DNA from: Tianweitania aestuarii
GTDB taxonomy: Bacteria; Pseudomonadota; Alphaproteobacteria; Rhizobiales; Rhizobiaceae
Reading direction: 5' to 3'
Assembly (NCBI RefSeq): GCF_018457165.1
Contig: NZ_JAFMNX010000003.1
Span: 372,001-436,000 of the forward strand
Length of the DNA: 64,000 bases
The translations under genes were made by a program, and so were the position numbers. The notes below the pieces were generated by a model. That model worked only from the letters and a program-made list of their open reading frames with translations, ran no database searches and was not told the DNA's origin. Within the stretch, counting starts at the first letter, position 1, and each line of letters starts with the position of its first letter. Shown piece by piece: positions 47,460 through 57,210 of the stretch.

Positions 47460-48179
47460 TTAGCCGGCTTTGGATGGCGCAAAGCGGGCAACGAGCGCAT
47501 GGGCATCGCCGGGATAAATGAGACGCACATGCGTCACCGGCTGTTCGGCATCCCAGGTGCGGCGCTCGATCGCCAGGCACGGTGTGCCGGGGGCAAGTTC
47601 GAGTGCAGCCAGGGATGCGTCGGCGGACACGGCGCTGATGCGATGTTCGGCAGCGCTCCATGGCACTTCGCCGATCAGCCAGGCGCCGGGCGATTGATGG
47701 ATGAAGGTGGCGTCCTGCGCTTGCGGAACGGCGGCGAGGCTGATCAGCCGGTCTTCCCAGCAAAACGGGCGATCATCCGCCAGATGCAGGCAGGACAGGG
47801 CGAGAACCGGTACGGGCTTGGCGAGTTGCAGCCGCTCGCAATCGGCGCGCGTCGCCTGGCGGATCTTTCGCGTCGCGATCGTGTAGCGATAGGTAAAGCC
47901 GGCGGCTTCCACTTCCGCCTTCAGGTCGTGAATGTCGAGCACGGCCGATTGCAGAACTGGCCGCTTCACCACACTGCCGGACTTGCGGCGGCGCTCGATC
48001 AGGCCATCGGCGGCCAGATCGGTGAGCGCCTTGTTCACGGTCATGCGCGCGCAGTCATAGGTGGCCGCAAGCTCGGCCTCCGTGGGAATGCGCGTGCCGG
48101 GCGGCCATTCGCCCGACAGGATCTTGGCTTCGATCGCCGCGCGGATCCGGCGATGAAGCGGGATGGCGCGCTGTGTCAC
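47460..48179 (-). CDS. hutC: HutC, GntR-family repressor of histidine utilisation
   Basis: A 239-residue regulator with an N-terminal GntR winged helix ('HRRIRAAIEAKILSGEWPPGTRIPTEAELA', shown as the signature helix region in two halves: 'IRAAIEAKILSGEWPPG' and 'RMTVNKALTDLAADGLIERR') and a C-terminal UTRA ligand-binding domain. HutC senses urocanate and derepresses hut genes. The start is GTG at 48179, overlapping the hutF stop as GTGA; the longer frame to 48284 would run into hutF. The operator is proposed at 49578-49593. Confidence 0.94.
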   Translation of the reverse strand: MTQRAIPLHRRIRAAIEAKILSGEWPPGTRIPTEAELAATYDCARMTVNKALTDLAADGLIERRRKSGSVVKRPVLQSAVLDIHDLKAEVEAAGFTYRYTIATRKIRQATRADCERLQLAKPVPVLALSCLHLADDRPFCWEDRLISLAAVPQAQDATFIHQSPGAWLIGEVPWSAAEHRISAVSADASLAALELAPGTPCLAIERRTWDAEQPVTHVRLIYPGDAHALVARFAPSKAG

Positions 48180-49528
48180 CAGGAAAGGAGCCGCTCGATC
48201 GTGCGGGTGAAGCGTTGGGCGATAACCTCGCGCTTGGCATGTCGGCCGGCTTGAACCTGCTTGTGGCCGTTGACCCAGACGCAATCCACGAGCGGACGGC
48301 CGGAAAAGATCCAGGCGTCGAGGATCGCGTCGCCCGCCCGGCCGGCGAGCGCGACATCATCGGCCTGAAGACTGACGAAATCGGCGGCAGCGCCTTCCTG
48401 CAGGCCGCTTTCAACGCCAAGCGCCTGCGCGCCGCCACACAGCGCGCGGTTGAACAGGGCGGCACCGTTCGATTTGCCGGGGTCAACCAGCATGTTGCGG
48501 CCGCGATGTTTGAGGCGCTGGGCATATTCCATCGCGCGCAGTTCTGCGCCGACGCCGATCTCGACATTGGAGTCCGAGCCGATCGCGATCGCGCCGCCCG
48601 CTTCGGCAAAGGCAACGCCTTCGAAGATGCCGTCGCCGAGATTGGCTTCGGTGATCGGGCAAAGGCCGGCCACGGCGCCAGTCCGGGCCATTGCGCGGGT
48701 TTCCTGCTCGCTCATGTGGGTCGCGTGGATCAGGCACCAGCGATTATCCACGGCCTGATGATCGAGCAGCCATTGAACGGGTCGCTGGCCGGACCAGGCC
48801 AGGCAATCCTCGACCTCCTTCACCTGTTCGGCGATGTGGATGTGGATCGGCTTGTTCGGGCGCAAGGCGGCAAGCCAGTCGAGTTCGTCCGGCGTGGTGG
48901 CGCGCAGGCTGTGCGGGGCGAGGCCGGTGACCCCGTTCGGCAGGGCATCGGTCAGCGTTTCGCAGCGTTCAACCAGAGCGGCGAACTGATCGCGGGTGTT
49001 GATGAAACGGCGCTGGCCCTCGTTGGGCGCACCGCCGCCGAAGCCGGAATGGGCGTAGAACACGGGCAGCAGCGTCAGGGCGATGCCGGTTTCCCTGGCG
49101 GCAGACGCAATGCGTGACGCGAGCTCGCCAAGATCGGCATAAGGCTGGCCGTCCGGCTGGTGGTGCAGATAATGAAACTCGCCGACGCGGTTGAAGCCCG
49201 CTTCCAGCATCTCGACATAAAGCTGCGCGGCGACCGCTTCGACATCATCGGGCGTCATGGTCAGCGCGAAGCGATACATCACCTCGCGCCATGACCAGAA
49301 ACTGTCGGAACCCGGCCCGCGCACTTCGGCCAGACCCGCCATGCCGCGCTGGAAGGCATGGCTGTGGACGTTGGGCATCGCCGGCAGAAGGATGGCATGA
49401 CGCTCGTCGCCGGCTTGGCGGTCGACGCCGGTTTCGAGCCGCGTGATGCGTCCGTCTTCAAGGCTCAGCCTGACGTCACCGGTCCAGCCGGTGGGCAGAA
49501 GGGCGTGGCTTGCATGGATCGTGGTCAT
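48176..49528 (-). CDS. hutF: Formimidoylglutamate deiminase HutF
   Basis: A 450-residue amidohydrolase that deiminates N-formimino-L-glutamate to N-formyl-L-glutamate and ammonia. Metal ligands are in '[15 protein letters not shown]' (HxH), 'IHIHIAEQ', 'LIHATHM' and 'IGSDSNVE' (catalytic Asp). With HutG it forms the five-step route that yields formate and glutamate rather than formamide. The ATG at 49528 has AGGGGA upstream; a longer frame to 49846 overlaps hutI and is rejected. It is transcribed with hutC, divergently from hutI. Confidence 0.96.
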   Translation of the reverse strand: MTTIHASHALLPTGWTGDVRLSLEDGRITRLETGVDRQAGDERHAILLPAMPNVHSHAFQRGMAGLAEVRGPGSDSFWSWREVMYRFALTMTPDDVEAVAAQLYVEMLEAGFNRVGEFHYLHHQPDGQPYADLGELASRIASAARETGIALTLLPVFYAHSGFGGGAPNEGQRRFINTRDQFAALVERCETLTDALPNGVTGLAPHSLRATTPDELDWLAALRPNKPIHIHIAEQVKEVEDCLAWSGQRPVQWLLDHQAVDNRWCLIHATHMSEQETRAMARTGAVAGLCPITEANLGDGIFEGVAFAEAGGAIAIGSDSNVEIGVGAELRAMEYAQRLKHRGRNMLVDPGKSNGAALFNRALCGGAQALGVESGLQEGAAADFVSLQADDVALAGRAGDAILDAWIFSGRPLVDCVWVNGHKQVQAGRHAKREVIAQRFTRTIERLLSW

Positions 49529-49577
49529 CACCGTTCCCCTGTTTTTCTTGCTTGCCAAGCCTGCGCCTGTCTGTTCA

Positions 49578-49593
49578 TTATGTCTATACATAA
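49578..49593. promoter_or_regulatory. HutC operator between hutF and hutI
   Basis: TTATGT-CTAT-ACATAA is a perfect 6-base inverted repeat with a 4-base centre, and its core TGTCTATACA is like known HutC operators. It lies 27 bases before the hutI start and 50 bases before the hutF start, in the only divergent promoter region of the locus, so one site could control both arms. Confidence 0.72.
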
Positions 49594-49619
49594 CAACAAG
49601 CCGACCGGGAAGTGTGATC

Positions 49620-50840
49620 ATGTCCCCATCAGCCGCTCGACCCACCATCTGGCGCAATGCACGGCTCGCAACCTTGCGGCCGGAGCTCGGCGGCTTGGGC
49701 GAAACCGAGGGCGGCGCGGTGGCGGCCGTAGATGGCCGCATCGTGCATGCGGGGTCGCAAGCCGAGCTTCCCACCGGTCTCGGCGATGCGCAGGTCGTCG
49801 ACTGCGACGGGCGCTGGATCACGCCGGGCCTGATCGATTGCCACACCCATCTCGTTTATGCCGGCAACCGCGCGAACGAATTCGAGATGCGTCTGGCCGG
49901 TGCGTCTTATGAAGAGGTCGCACGCGCCGGTGGCGGCATCGTGTCGTCCGTTCGCGGCGTGCGTGCGGCTTCCGAGGACCAGCTGGTGAAGGAAACGCTG
50001 CCGCGGCTCGATGCGCTGTTGGCCGAAGGCGTCACCACGGTGGAAGTGAAGTCGGGCTACGGTCTCGACCGGGAAAGCGAGATGAAGTCGCTGCGCGCGG
50101 CGCGGCGGCTGGGTTCCGAGCGGCCGGTGACGATCCGCACGACGTTTCTCGGCGCCCATGCCCTGCCGGCGGAAGCCGATGGCGACAAGGACGCCTATAT
50201 CGCCAAGGTCGCCAACGACATGCTGCCGGCGATCGCGCGCGACAATCTTGCCGATGCCGTGGACGGCTTTTGCGAAGGCATCGCCTTTTCGCCCGAACAG
50301 ATCGCCAGGGTGTTCGATGCCGCAAAGGCGCTCGGCCTGCCGGTGAAGCTGCATGCCGATCAGCTCAGCGATCTCGACGGCGCCGCTTTGGCCGCGCGCT
50401 ACGGTGCCTTGTCGGCCGATCATCTCGAACATACGAGCGCGCTGGGTGCGGAAGCGATGGCGCAAAGCGGCACGGTCGCCACTATTCTGCCCGGCGCGTT
50501 CTACTTCATCCGCGAAACGAAGAAGCCGCCGATCGACCTGTTTCGCCGTTTCGGCGTTCCCATGGCGTTGGCGACCGACTCCAATCCCGGCACCTCGCCG
50601 CTGACATCGCTTCTGCTCACCATGAACATGGGCGCGACCTTGTTTTCGATGACGGTGGATGAATGCATCGCCGGCGTCACCCGCCATGCCGCGCAGGCGC
50701 TGGGACTGGGGAACGAGGTGGGAACGCTGGAGGCCGGCAAATGGGCCGATCTCGCGATCTGGGACGTCGAGCGGCCCGCCGAGCTTGTTTACCGCATCGG
50801 GTTCAACCCGCTTCATGCCCGCATCTGGAGGGGCCAATGA
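49620..50840 (+). CDS. hutI: Imidazolonepropionase HutI
   Basis: A 406-residue metal-dependent amidohydrolase that opens imidazolone-5-propionate to N-formimino-L-glutamate. '[22 protein letters not shown]' holds the HxH metal ligands and substrate Arg; '[10 protein letters not shown]', 'FLGAHALP', '[12 protein letters not shown]' and '[12 protein letters not shown]' (catalytic Asp) are family signatures. The ATG at 49620 has GGGAAG upstream; an earlier in-frame ATG at 49443 lies within hutF. Its stop overlaps the hutH ATG (ATGA). Confidence 0.97.
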   Translation: MSPSAARPTIWRNARLATLRPELGGLGETEGGAVAAVDGRIVHAGSQAELPTGLGDAQVVDCDGRWITPGLIDCHTHLVYAGNRANEFEMRLAGASYEEVARAGGGIVSSVRGVRAASEDQLVKETLPRLDALLAEGVTTVEVKSGYGLDRESEMKSLRAARRLGSERPVTIRTTFLGAHALPAEADGDKDAYIAKVANDMLPAIARDNLADAVDGFCEGIAFSPEQIARVFDAAKALGLPVKLHADQLSDLDGAALAARYGALSADHLEHTSALGAEAMAQSGTVATILPGAFYFIRETKKPPIDLFRRFGVPMALATDSNPGTSPLTSLLLTMNMGATLFSMTVDECIAGVTRHAAQALGLGNEVGTLEAGKWADLAIWDVERPAELVYRIGFNPLHARIWRGQ

Positions 50841-52372
50841 CCACCATAGTCTTGAAGCCGGGCGACGCTTCGCTCGCAGACTGGCGCGCGATCTGGCGCG
50901 GTGCCGATGTCGCGCTCGATCCGGCCTGCAAGCCCAAGGTGCAGGCGAGTGCGGACGCGATCGCGCGTATTCTGGCCAAGGGCGAGCCGGTTTATGGCAT
51001 CAATACCGGCTTCGGAAAGCTTGCTTCCGTGCGCATTCCCGATGGGGATCTGGCGACGCTTCAGCGCAACATCGTGCTCAGCCATGCGGCCGGCACCGGT
51101 GCGCCGATGCCGGTGGCGGTGACGCGGCTGATGATGGCGTTGAAGCTGGCGAGCCTGGCGCAGGGCGCGTCCGGCGTGCAGCTGCAAACGCTGGAACTGC
51201 TCGAAGCCATGCTGGCGAAGAATGTCATTCCGGTCGTGCCGGCGCAGGGTTCGGTCGGCGCATCCGGCGATTTGGCGCCCTTGTCGCACATGACGGCGGC
51301 GATGATTGGCGTCGGCGAAATCTGGCAAGGCGAAACCCGTGTGCCCGCCACGCAAGCGCTGGAAGCGGCTGGCTTGAAGCCCGCCGTGCTCGGCGCCAAG
51401 GAGGGCTTGGCGCTGCTCAACGGCACGCAGTTCTCCACGGCCTATGCGCTGGCTGGCCTGTTTGAAGCCGAAACGCTGTTTCAGACCGCGCTGGTGACCG
51501 GCGCGCTGTCGACCGATGCGGCGCGTGGTTCGGATGCGCCCTTCGATCCCCGCATCCATGCCTTGCGCAAGCATCGTGGCCAGATCGAAACGGCCGATGC
51601 GCTGCGTGCCTTGATGGAAGGCAGCGCCATTCGCGAATCCCACCGCCTGGGCGACGAGCGCGTGCAGGATCCTTATTGCCTGCGCTGTCAGCCGCAGGTG
51701 ATGGGGGCTGCCCTCGACGTGCTGCGCAAGGCCGCTGACACGCTTGGAACCGAAGCCAATGGCGTATCCGATAATCCGCTGATCTTCGTTGAAGACGACA
51801 CCGCGCTATCGGGCGGCAACTTCCACGCCGAGCCGGTGGCCTTCGCCGCCGACATGATTGCGCTGGCCGTTTGCGAGATCGGCTCGATCGCCGAGCGCCG
51901 CATCGCCATGCTGGTTGATCCCGCTTTGTCGGGCATGCCGGCCTTCCTGACGCCGAAGCCCGGCCTCAACTCCGGCTTCATGATCCCGCAGGTGACGGCG
52001 GCTGCGCTTGTTTCGGAAAACAAGCAGAAGGCCTATCCGGCGAGCGTCGATTCCATTCCGACCTCCGCCAATCAGGAAGACCATGTGTCGATGGCAGCCC
52101 ACGGTGCGCGCCGCCTGATGGGCATGGTGGAGAATGCCAGTGCCGTGATCGGCATCGAGCTTCTGGCCGCAGCACAAGGCTGCGACTTCCACCAGCCCTT
52201 GTCCTCGAGCACGCCGCTCGAAGCCGTGCGCACGCTTCTGCGCGCGCAGGTTCCGCATCTCGACGACGACCGCCACTTCTATCCCGACATGGAAGCCGCC
52301 AATGCGCTGGTGCGCTCCGGTGCGGTGGTGGAAGCGGCGGCAACCATCACCTTGCCGGGGATAAGCGCATGA
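50837..52372 (+). CDS. hutH: Histidine ammonia-lyase HutH
   Basis: A 511-residue lyase that converts histidine to urocanate and ammonia, the first hut step. The MIO prosthetic group forms from A-S-G in '[15 protein letters not shown]'. '[15 protein letters not shown]' (catalytic Tyr), '[15 protein letters not shown]' and '[10 protein letters not shown]' are signatures. Start chosen at 50837, overlapping the hutI stop by four bases. Its own stop overlaps hutG in the same way, so hutI-hutH-hutG are tightly coupled. Confidence 0.98.
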   Translation: MTTIVLKPGDASLADWRAIWRGADVALDPACKPKVQASADAIARILAKGEPVYGINTGFGKLASVRIPDGDLATLQRNIVLSHAAGTGAPMPVAVTRLMMALKLASLAQGASGVQLQTLELLEAMLAKNVIPVVPAQGSVGASGDLAPLSHMTAAMIGVGEIWQGETRVPATQALEAAGLKPAVLGAKEGLALLNGTQFSTAYALAGLFEAETLFQTALVTGALSTDAARGSDAPFDPRIHALRKHRGQIETADALRALMEGSAIRESHRLGDERVQDPYCLRCQPQVMGAALDVLRKAADTLGTEANGVSDNPLIFVEDDTALSGGNFHAEPVAFAADMIALAVCEIGSIAERRIAMLVDPALSGMPAFLTPKPGLNSGFMIPQVTAAALVSENKQKAYPASVDSIPTSANQEDHVSMAAHGARRLMGMVENASAVIGIELLAAAQGCDFHQPLSSSTPLEAVRTLLRAQVPHLDDDRHFYPDMEAANALVRSGAVVEAAATITLPGISA

Positions 52373-53187
52373 ACGACTGGCTCACCATCCGCCGCGGCCA
52401 GGCGCCGCTTCTCGTCAGCTTTCCCCATACCGGAACCAGCCTCGCCGGCCTCGACGACGATTATGTCTCGCCCTGGCTGGCGCAGCGCGACACCGATTGG
52501 TGGATCGACCAACTTTATGATTTCGCGGAAGAGTTGGACGCCACGATCGTTCACACCGCGATTTCCCGCTCGGTGATCGACGTCAACCGCGATCCGTCCG
52601 GCACCTCGCTTTACCCCGGCCAGACCACCACCGATCTTTGCCCACGCGAAACCTTCGACGGCGATCCGCTCTACAAGCCCGGCCGCGAACCGGATGCGGC
52701 AGAAGTCGCGCGCCGGCTGGAAACCTATCATGCGCCCTTTCAGGCCGCGATTGCGTCGGAACTGGAGCGGCTGGGCCGGCATAATCCGCGCGTCGTGATC
52801 TATGATTGCCATTCGATCCGCTCGGTTCTGCCGCGCTTGTTTGAAGGCACGCTGCCCGTGTTCAATCTCGGCACCAATGACGGCAAGGCCGCCGATCCCG
52901 CCCTTCAGGCGAAGGTCGCAGAGATCCTGGCGAACACCGGCGAAAGCTTCGTCGTGAATGGCCGCTTCAAGGGCGGCTACATCACCCGCCACCACGGCCA
53001 GCCGCAAAACGGCGTGCATGGCCTGCAGATGGAACTGTCCAACCGCGGCTATCTCGATGAGCCCGAGGGCAAGGGTACGGCCGACAACTGGCCGGTGCCC
53101 TTTGATCCCGCCTACGCCGCGCCGATCCGCGCGACGCTGAAGACCATCCTTGAAGCGTGCCTTGAATGGGCAAGGCGCGAGGCATAA
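52369..53187 (+). CDS. hutG: N-formylglutamate deformylase HutG
   Basis: A 272-residue amidohydrolase releasing formate and L-glutamate from N-formylglutamate. '[11 protein letters not shown]', '[10 protein letters not shown]', '[13 protein letters not shown]', 'LYKPGREPD' and '[13 protein letters not shown]' are typical of the N-formylglutamate amidohydrolase family, with His/Asp/Glu metal sites. ATG overlaps the hutH stop (ATGA). In the next ~700 bases a toxin-antitoxin module, not another hut gene, is encoded. Confidence 0.96.
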   Translation: MNDWLTIRRGQAPLLVSFPHTGTSLAGLDDDYVSPWLAQRDTDWWIDQLYDFAEELDATIVHTAISRSVIDVNRDPSGTSLYPGQTTTDLCPRETFDGDPLYKPGREPDAAEVARRLETYHAPFQAAIASELERLGRHNPRVVIYDCHSIRSVLPRLFEGTLPVFNLGTNDGKAADPALQAKVAEILANTGESFVVNGRFKGGYITRHHGQPQNGVHGLQMELSNRGYLDEPEGKGTADNWPVPFDPAYAAPIRATLKTILEACLEWARREA

Positions 53188-53188
53188 T

Positions 53189-53206
53189 GTGACTACATGT
53201 AGTCAC
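53189..53206. promoter_or_regulatory. 18-bp perfect palindrome, likely antitoxin operator
   Basis: GTGACTAC-AT-GTAGTCAC, fully self-complementary over 18 bases, begins two bases after the hutG stop and ends just before the ribosome-binding site (GGAG 53207-53210) of the antitoxin gene. Phd/YefM antitoxins bind such palindromes in their own promoters. Bound protein here would also lie in the path of hut read-through transcription. Confidence 0.72.
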
Positions 53207-53217
53207 GGAGGCTGATG

Positions 53218-53463
53218 ATGAATACGGTCCAGTTGCGCGATGCCAAGGCAAGGTTGTCTGCTCTGGTAGATGCGGCGGAGCGGGGCGAAGCCACCGTCAT
53301 TACACGGCACGGCAAGCCGGCAGCGCGGATCGTGCCGATCGAGAAGGTTTCGGAACAGCCAGACGGCGAGAAGCTGAGCTTCGCGGAGTGGCTGCTCTCG
53401 ATGCCGGGTGAGATGGAGTTCGAACGCGATCGTCGCCCTATGCGCGTGATCGACTTTGACTGA
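53218..53463 (+). CDS. Phd/YefM-type antitoxin
   Basis: An 81-residue protein: N-terminal DNA-binding and dimerisation fold 'VQLRDAKARLSALVDAAERGE', 'VITRHGKPAARIVPIEK' (the conserved Phd signature), and a C-terminal toxin-binding segment. ATG 53218 is favoured over ATG 53215 because it is 7 bases from GGAG. The toxin's TTG start lies within its last codons (8-base overlap), the normal antitoxin-first order. It is inserted between hutG and hutU. Confidence 0.92.
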   Translation: MNTVQLRDAKARLSALVDAAERGEATVITRHGKPAARIVPIEKVSEQPDGEKLSFAEWLLSMPGEMEFERDRRPMRVIDFD

Positions 53464-53899
53464 CTATCTTGTCGATACAAACGTCATCTCGGAGCTCGCA
53501 CCCACGAAGAACCGTGCAGAACCTGCTGTGGTCGACTTCATCAAGCGGATGGATGCATCGCTTTATCTCTCGGTCATTACACCGCTGGAGATCCACGCAG
53601 GCATTCTTGAACTCGGTCGTCGCGAGCCAGGTCGGCGACATGAAGCGATGACGATCTGGTTCAAGTTGCTCGATAGGCGTTTCATTGATCGACTGCTGCC
53701 AGTGTCTCGCGAGATTGCTCTTCTGGCCGCAGAACTCAGCGTCGAGCAACGGATGCAAGGTCTTCAGCCTGACTGGCCTGACACGGTAATCGCGGCAACA
53801 GCGCGCCATCACGGCATGACGCTGCTGACCCGCAATACCCGTCATTTCGCCCACACCAACATTACCGTCATCAACCCGTTTGAGACCTTGCCGGAGTAG
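53456..53899 (+). CDS. VapC/FitB-like PIN-domain toxin
   Basis: A 147-residue PIN-domain ribonuclease. 'YLVDTNVISEL' contains the first catalytic Asp (D7), 'ITPLEIHAGI' the Glu (E45), and 'LQPDWPDTVIAATARHHGMTLLTRNTRHF' (split here as 'PDTVIAATARHHGMTLL' plus 'TRNTRHF') the later acidic residues. It resembles FitB more than M. tuberculosis VapC. Start codon is TTG at 53456. It probably cleaves tRNA or mRNA when the antitoxin is degraded. It ends 6 bases before hutU. Confidence 0.9.
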   Translation: MTDYLVDTNVISELAPTKNRAEPAVVDFIKRMDASLYLSVITPLEIHAGILELGRREPGRRHEAMTIWFKLLDRRFIDRLLPVSREIALLAAELSVEQRMQGLQPDWPDTVIAATARHHGMTLLTRNTRHFAHTNITVINPFETLPE

Positions 53900-53905
53900 C
53901 TCTGC

Positions 53906-55576
53906 ATGACCACCCGTATCGACAACCAGCGCGTGATCCGCGCCGCCACCGGTTCTGAGCTTTCGGCCAAGAGCTGGCTCACCGAAGCGCCCATGCGCAT
54001 GTTGATGAACAATCTCGATCCGGGCGTGGCCGAAAAGCCGGGCGAGCTCGTGGTTTATGGCGGTATCGGCCGTGCCGCGCGTGACTGGGAAAGCTTCGAT
54101 CGGATCGTGGCGAGCCTGAAGACGCTGGAAGACGATCAGACGCTGCTCGTTCAGTCGGGCAAGCCGGTTGGCGTGTTTCAAACGCACAAGGATGCGCCGC
54201 GCGTTTTGATCGCCAACTCCAACCTCGTGCCGCATTGGGCGACCTGGGATCATTTCCACGAGCTGGATAAGAAGGGCCTGGCCATGTACGGCCAGATGAC
54301 CGCCGGTTCCTGGATCTATATCGGCAGCCAGGGCATCGTGCAGGGCACCTACGAGACCTTCGTGGAAATGGGCCGCCAGCATTATGACGGCGATCTGTCC
54401 GGCCGCTGGATCCTGACCGCTGGTCTCGGCGGCATGGGCGGCGCGCAGCCGCTGGCCGCAACGATGGCTGGCGCATCCTGCCTAGCCGTTGAATGCCAGC
54501 CGAGCCGCATCGAGATGCGCCTGAAGACCGGCTATCTCGACAAACAGGCTGGGGATCTCGACGAAGCGCTGGCGATGATCGACGAAGCGGTGAAGGCCAA
54601 GAAGGCCATTTCCGTCGGCCTGCTCGGCAATGCCGCCGACATTTTCCCCGAACTCGTGCGTCGTGGCGTACGCCCCGATGCGGTGACCGACCAGACCTCG
54701 GCGCATGATCCCGTCAACGGCTATCTGCCGAAGGGCTGGACGCTGGCTGAATGGGAGAACAAGCGCGAGCGCGACCCCAAGGCGGTCGAACATGCAGCCA
54801 AGGAGTCGATGGCGACCCATGTGCGTGCCATGCTCGACTTCTGGAAAATGGGCGTGCCCACCGTCGATTACGGCAACAACATCCGCCAGATGGCGCTGGA
54901 AGAAGGCGTCGCAGATGCCTTCGATTTTCCCGGCTTCGTGCCGGCCTATATCCGGCCGCTGTTTTGCCGCGGCATCGGACCGTTTCGCTGGGCAGCCTTG
55001 TCGGGCGATCCGGAAGACATCTACAAGACCGACGCCAAGGTGAAGGAGCTCACCCCCGGTAACCACCATCTCCACAACTGGCTGGACATGGCGCGCGAGC
55101 GCATCCACTTCCAGGGCCTGCCGGCGCGCATCTGTTGGGTGGGTCTCGGCGATCGTCACCGCCTCGGCCTCGCCTTCAACGAAATGGTCCGCAACGGCGA
55201 GCTGAAGGCACCGGTGGTGATCGGTCGCGATCATCTCGATTCCGGTTCGGTCGCTTCGCCCAACCGCGAAACGGAAGCCATGAAGGACGGCTCGGACGCC
55301 GTGTCCGACTGGCCGCTGTTGAACGCACTGCTCAACACCGCCTCGGGCGCGACCTGGGTATCGCTGCATCATGGCGGCGGCGTCGGCATGGGCTTTTCGC
55401 AGCATTCGGGCATGGTGATCGTTTGTGATGGCACGGAAGACGCCGACCGCCGGCTGGAGCGCGTTCTTTGGAACGATCCGGCCACCGGCGTGATGCGTCA
55501 CGCCGATGCCGGTTACGATGAGGCGATCGACTGCGCGAAGGAACATGGGTTGAACCTGCCGGGGATCCTCGGCTAG
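53906..55576 (+). CDS. hutU: Urocanate hydratase HutU
   Basis: A 556-residue enzyme converting urocanate to imidazolone propionate using NAD+ as electrophile. '[21 protein letters not shown]', split across the conserved '[10 protein letters not shown]', '[12 protein letters not shown]', '[12 protein letters not shown]' and '[17 protein letters not shown]' (NAD binding) are signatures; the C-terminal '[17 protein letters not shown]' is also typical. It begins 6 bases after the toxin stop, so its expression depends on read-through from the toxin-antitoxin genes and the hut promoter. Confidence 0.98.
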   Translation: MTTRIDNQRVIRAATGSELSAKSWLTEAPMRMLMNNLDPGVAEKPGELVVYGGIGRAARDWESFDRIVASLKTLEDDQTLLVQSGKPVGVFQTHKDAPRVLIANSNLVPHWATWDHFHELDKKGLAMYGQMTAGSWIYIGSQGIVQGTYETFVEMGRQHYDGDLSGRWILTAGLGGMGGAQPLAATMAGASCLAVECQPSRIEMRLKTGYLDKQAGDLDEALAMIDEAVKAKKAISVGLLGNAADIFPELVRRGVRPDAVTDQTSAHDPVNGYLPKGWTLAEWENKRERDPKAVEHAAKESMATHVRAMLDFWKMGVPTVDYGNNIRQMALEEGVADAFDFPGFVPAYIRPLFCRGIGPFRWAALSGDPEDIYKTDAKVKELTPGNHHLHNWLDMARERIHFQGLPARICWVGLGDRHRLGLAFNEMVRNGELKAPVVIGRDHLDSGSVASPNRETEAMKDGSDAVSDWPLLNALLNTASGATWVSLHHGGGVGMGFSQHSGMVIVCDGTEDADRRLERVLWNDPATGVMRHADAGYDEAIDCAKEHGLNLPGILG

Positions 55577-55586
55577 GTCCTTCTCC

Positions 55587-56177
55587 ATGAAAATCTTACG
55601 CGCCGCCGATTACCGCCGCATGCCCTGGAAAAACGGCAAGGGAGAAACCACGGAAATCGCGGTTTTTCCCGATGGCGCCGGGCTCGACGATTTCGCATGG
55701 CGCGTATCGATGGCCGATGTGGTGGAGGATGGACCCTTCTCCACCTTCCCCGACATCGACCGCACTTTGAGCGTGTTGCAGGGCGAGGGGATCGAGCTTG
55801 CCGTGTCCGGTCAGGAGGAAGTCCGCCTCGACCGGGACAGCGAGCCGTTTTCGTTTCCGGCCGACACACATACGGGCGCCAAGCTGATCGACGGGCCGAT
55901 CACCGATCTCAACGTCATGACGCGGCGCGGCGCCTTTCGCCACACCGTGCGCCATGGTTCGCTGGATGATCTCGGCAACCTCGATTCCGAGGTCAACCTG
56001 CTTCTTTGCCACGAAGGCGAGCTTGAAATGATGATCGGCGGTGAGCCGGTGGAGCTGAAGGCGATGGACGCCGTGCTTCTGCCGTGCCGCGTTCGGGTCG
56101 ATATCGGCGGCAGCCTGTCGGCGTCGATCTTCATCGTCGGCTTCGATCCGATCGACCCGGACTCAGAGCGCAATTGA
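55587..56177 (+). CDS. hutD: HutD-family protein
   Basis: A 196-residue cupin-like protein of the HutD family: 'ADYRRMPWKNGKGETTEIAVFP', shown by 'MPWKNGKGETTEI', and 'FAWRVSMADVVEDGPFSTFPDIDRTL' (core 'RVSMADVVEDGPFS') are the family landmarks. In Pseudomonas fluorescens HutD is needed for fitness on histidine and is proposed to set an upper limit on hut activity by binding formylglutamate or urocanate; its biochemical role is not established. It lies 10 bases after hutU, so it is in the same transcript. Confidence 0.93.
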   Translation: MKILRAADYRRMPWKNGKGETTEIAVFPDGAGLDDFAWRVSMADVVEDGPFSTFPDIDRTLSVLQGEGIELAVSGQEEVRLDRDSEPFSFPADTHTGAKLIDGPITDLNVMTRRGAFRHTVRHGSLDDLGNLDSEVNLLLCHEGELEMMIGGEPVELKAMDAVLLPCRVRVDIGGSLSASIFIVGFDPIDPDSERN

Positions 56178-56235
56178 CAGGCTGCACCGGAGCGGGCACC
56201 CCTCAGGTTTCTCGCCGCGCCGCCCGGAGTTGTCT

Positions 56236-57078
56236 ATGCGCCGCCTTCTGGCTTCCTGCCTTCTGCTCGTGGCTTCGGCTCTTCTGGTCTTGCCCGTGCC
56301 GGCGAAGGCCGATCCGTCGATCCCGAGCTTTTGGGACACGCGCGAGCGGCTGGTGAAGCCGGATATGAGCGAGTTGAAGCGGCTGCGCTTCATCACCACC
56401 ACGGACTTTCCGCCGTTCTCCTTTATCGATGCATCCGGACGGCTGAGCGGCTTTCATGTCGATCTCGCCCGCGCCATCTGCGCCGAACTCGGCATCACCG
56501 ATCGCTGCCAGATCCAGGCGCTGCCCTGGAACGAGCACGCCAAGGCGCTGGCTGACGGCGAAGGCGAGGCGCTTTTGTCGGGGCTGGCGGTCAACAGCGA
56601 CAACCGCGAAACCTACGCTTTTTCGCGACCCTATCTCAGCTTCCCGGCCCGCTTTGTCGGGCGCCAGGGCGATGCGCCGGAAACCACGCGCGCAGCGCTT
56701 GAAGGCAAAACGATCGGCGTGATCGCCAATTCCGCGCATGAGCGCATGCTGCGCGATTATTTTCCCGGTGCAACCGTGCAAGGCTTCGATGATTTCGACG
56801 CCATGCTGGCGGCCGTGCAGACCGGCATGATCGATATGGCCTTTGGCGACGGCATGCGCATGAGCTTCTGGCTGACCGAAAGCGAGGCGGGCGACTGCTG
56901 CGCCTTTGTTGGCGGCCCCTATCTTGCGCCAGAATATCTCGGGCTAGGGCTTGCCATCGCCGTGCCGGTGGATCGCCCGGAGCTGAAGCAGGCGCTGGAT
57001 TATGCGCTGCATGAGATCGGCACCAAGGGCACCTTTGCCGAACTTTATCTGCGCTATTTTCCCATCAGCTTCTTCTGA
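56236..57078 (+). CDS. Periplasmic amino-acid-type ABC solute-binding protein
   Basis: A 280-residue family 3 (SBP_bac_3) binding protein with a cleavable signal peptide ('MRRLLASCLLLVASALLVL' followed by Ala-x-Ala at about 24-26). 'LRFITTTDFPPFSFIDASGRLSG' contains the typical 'DFPPFSF' binding-pocket loop; 'FHVDLARAICAELGI', 'ALLSGLAVNSDNRE' and 'MAFGDGMRMSF' follow. It likely recognises a polar amino acid. No permease or ATPase is adjacent, so it may work with a distant transporter. It follows hutD by 58 bases and may be part of the hut transcript. The TTG at 56230 is an alternative start. Confidence 0.9.
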   Translation: MRRLLASCLLLVASALLVLPVPAKADPSIPSFWDTRERLVKPDMSELKRLRFITTTDFPPFSFIDASGRLSGFHVDLARAICAELGITDRCQIQALPWNEHAKALADGEGEALLSGLAVNSDNRETYAFSRPYLSFPARFVGRQGDAPETTRAALEGKTIGVIANSAHERMLRDYFPGATVQGFDDFDAMLAAVQTGMIDMAFGDGMRMSFWLTESEAGDCCAFVGGPYLAPEYLGLGLAIAVPVDRPELKQALDYALHEIGTKGTFAELYLRYFPISFF

Positions 57079-57210
57079 TCGGCCGGGAGCCTGCGCGCCG
57101 TGGCAAAGCGCGCGCATTGACGCTGGGGCTTGGGCCCCTTAAGCGGAGGACGTCGCGGTTTCTGCCGTTTTCAACGGCCCATTCCGCTCTTCTTCCCAGG
57201 GATCAACACC

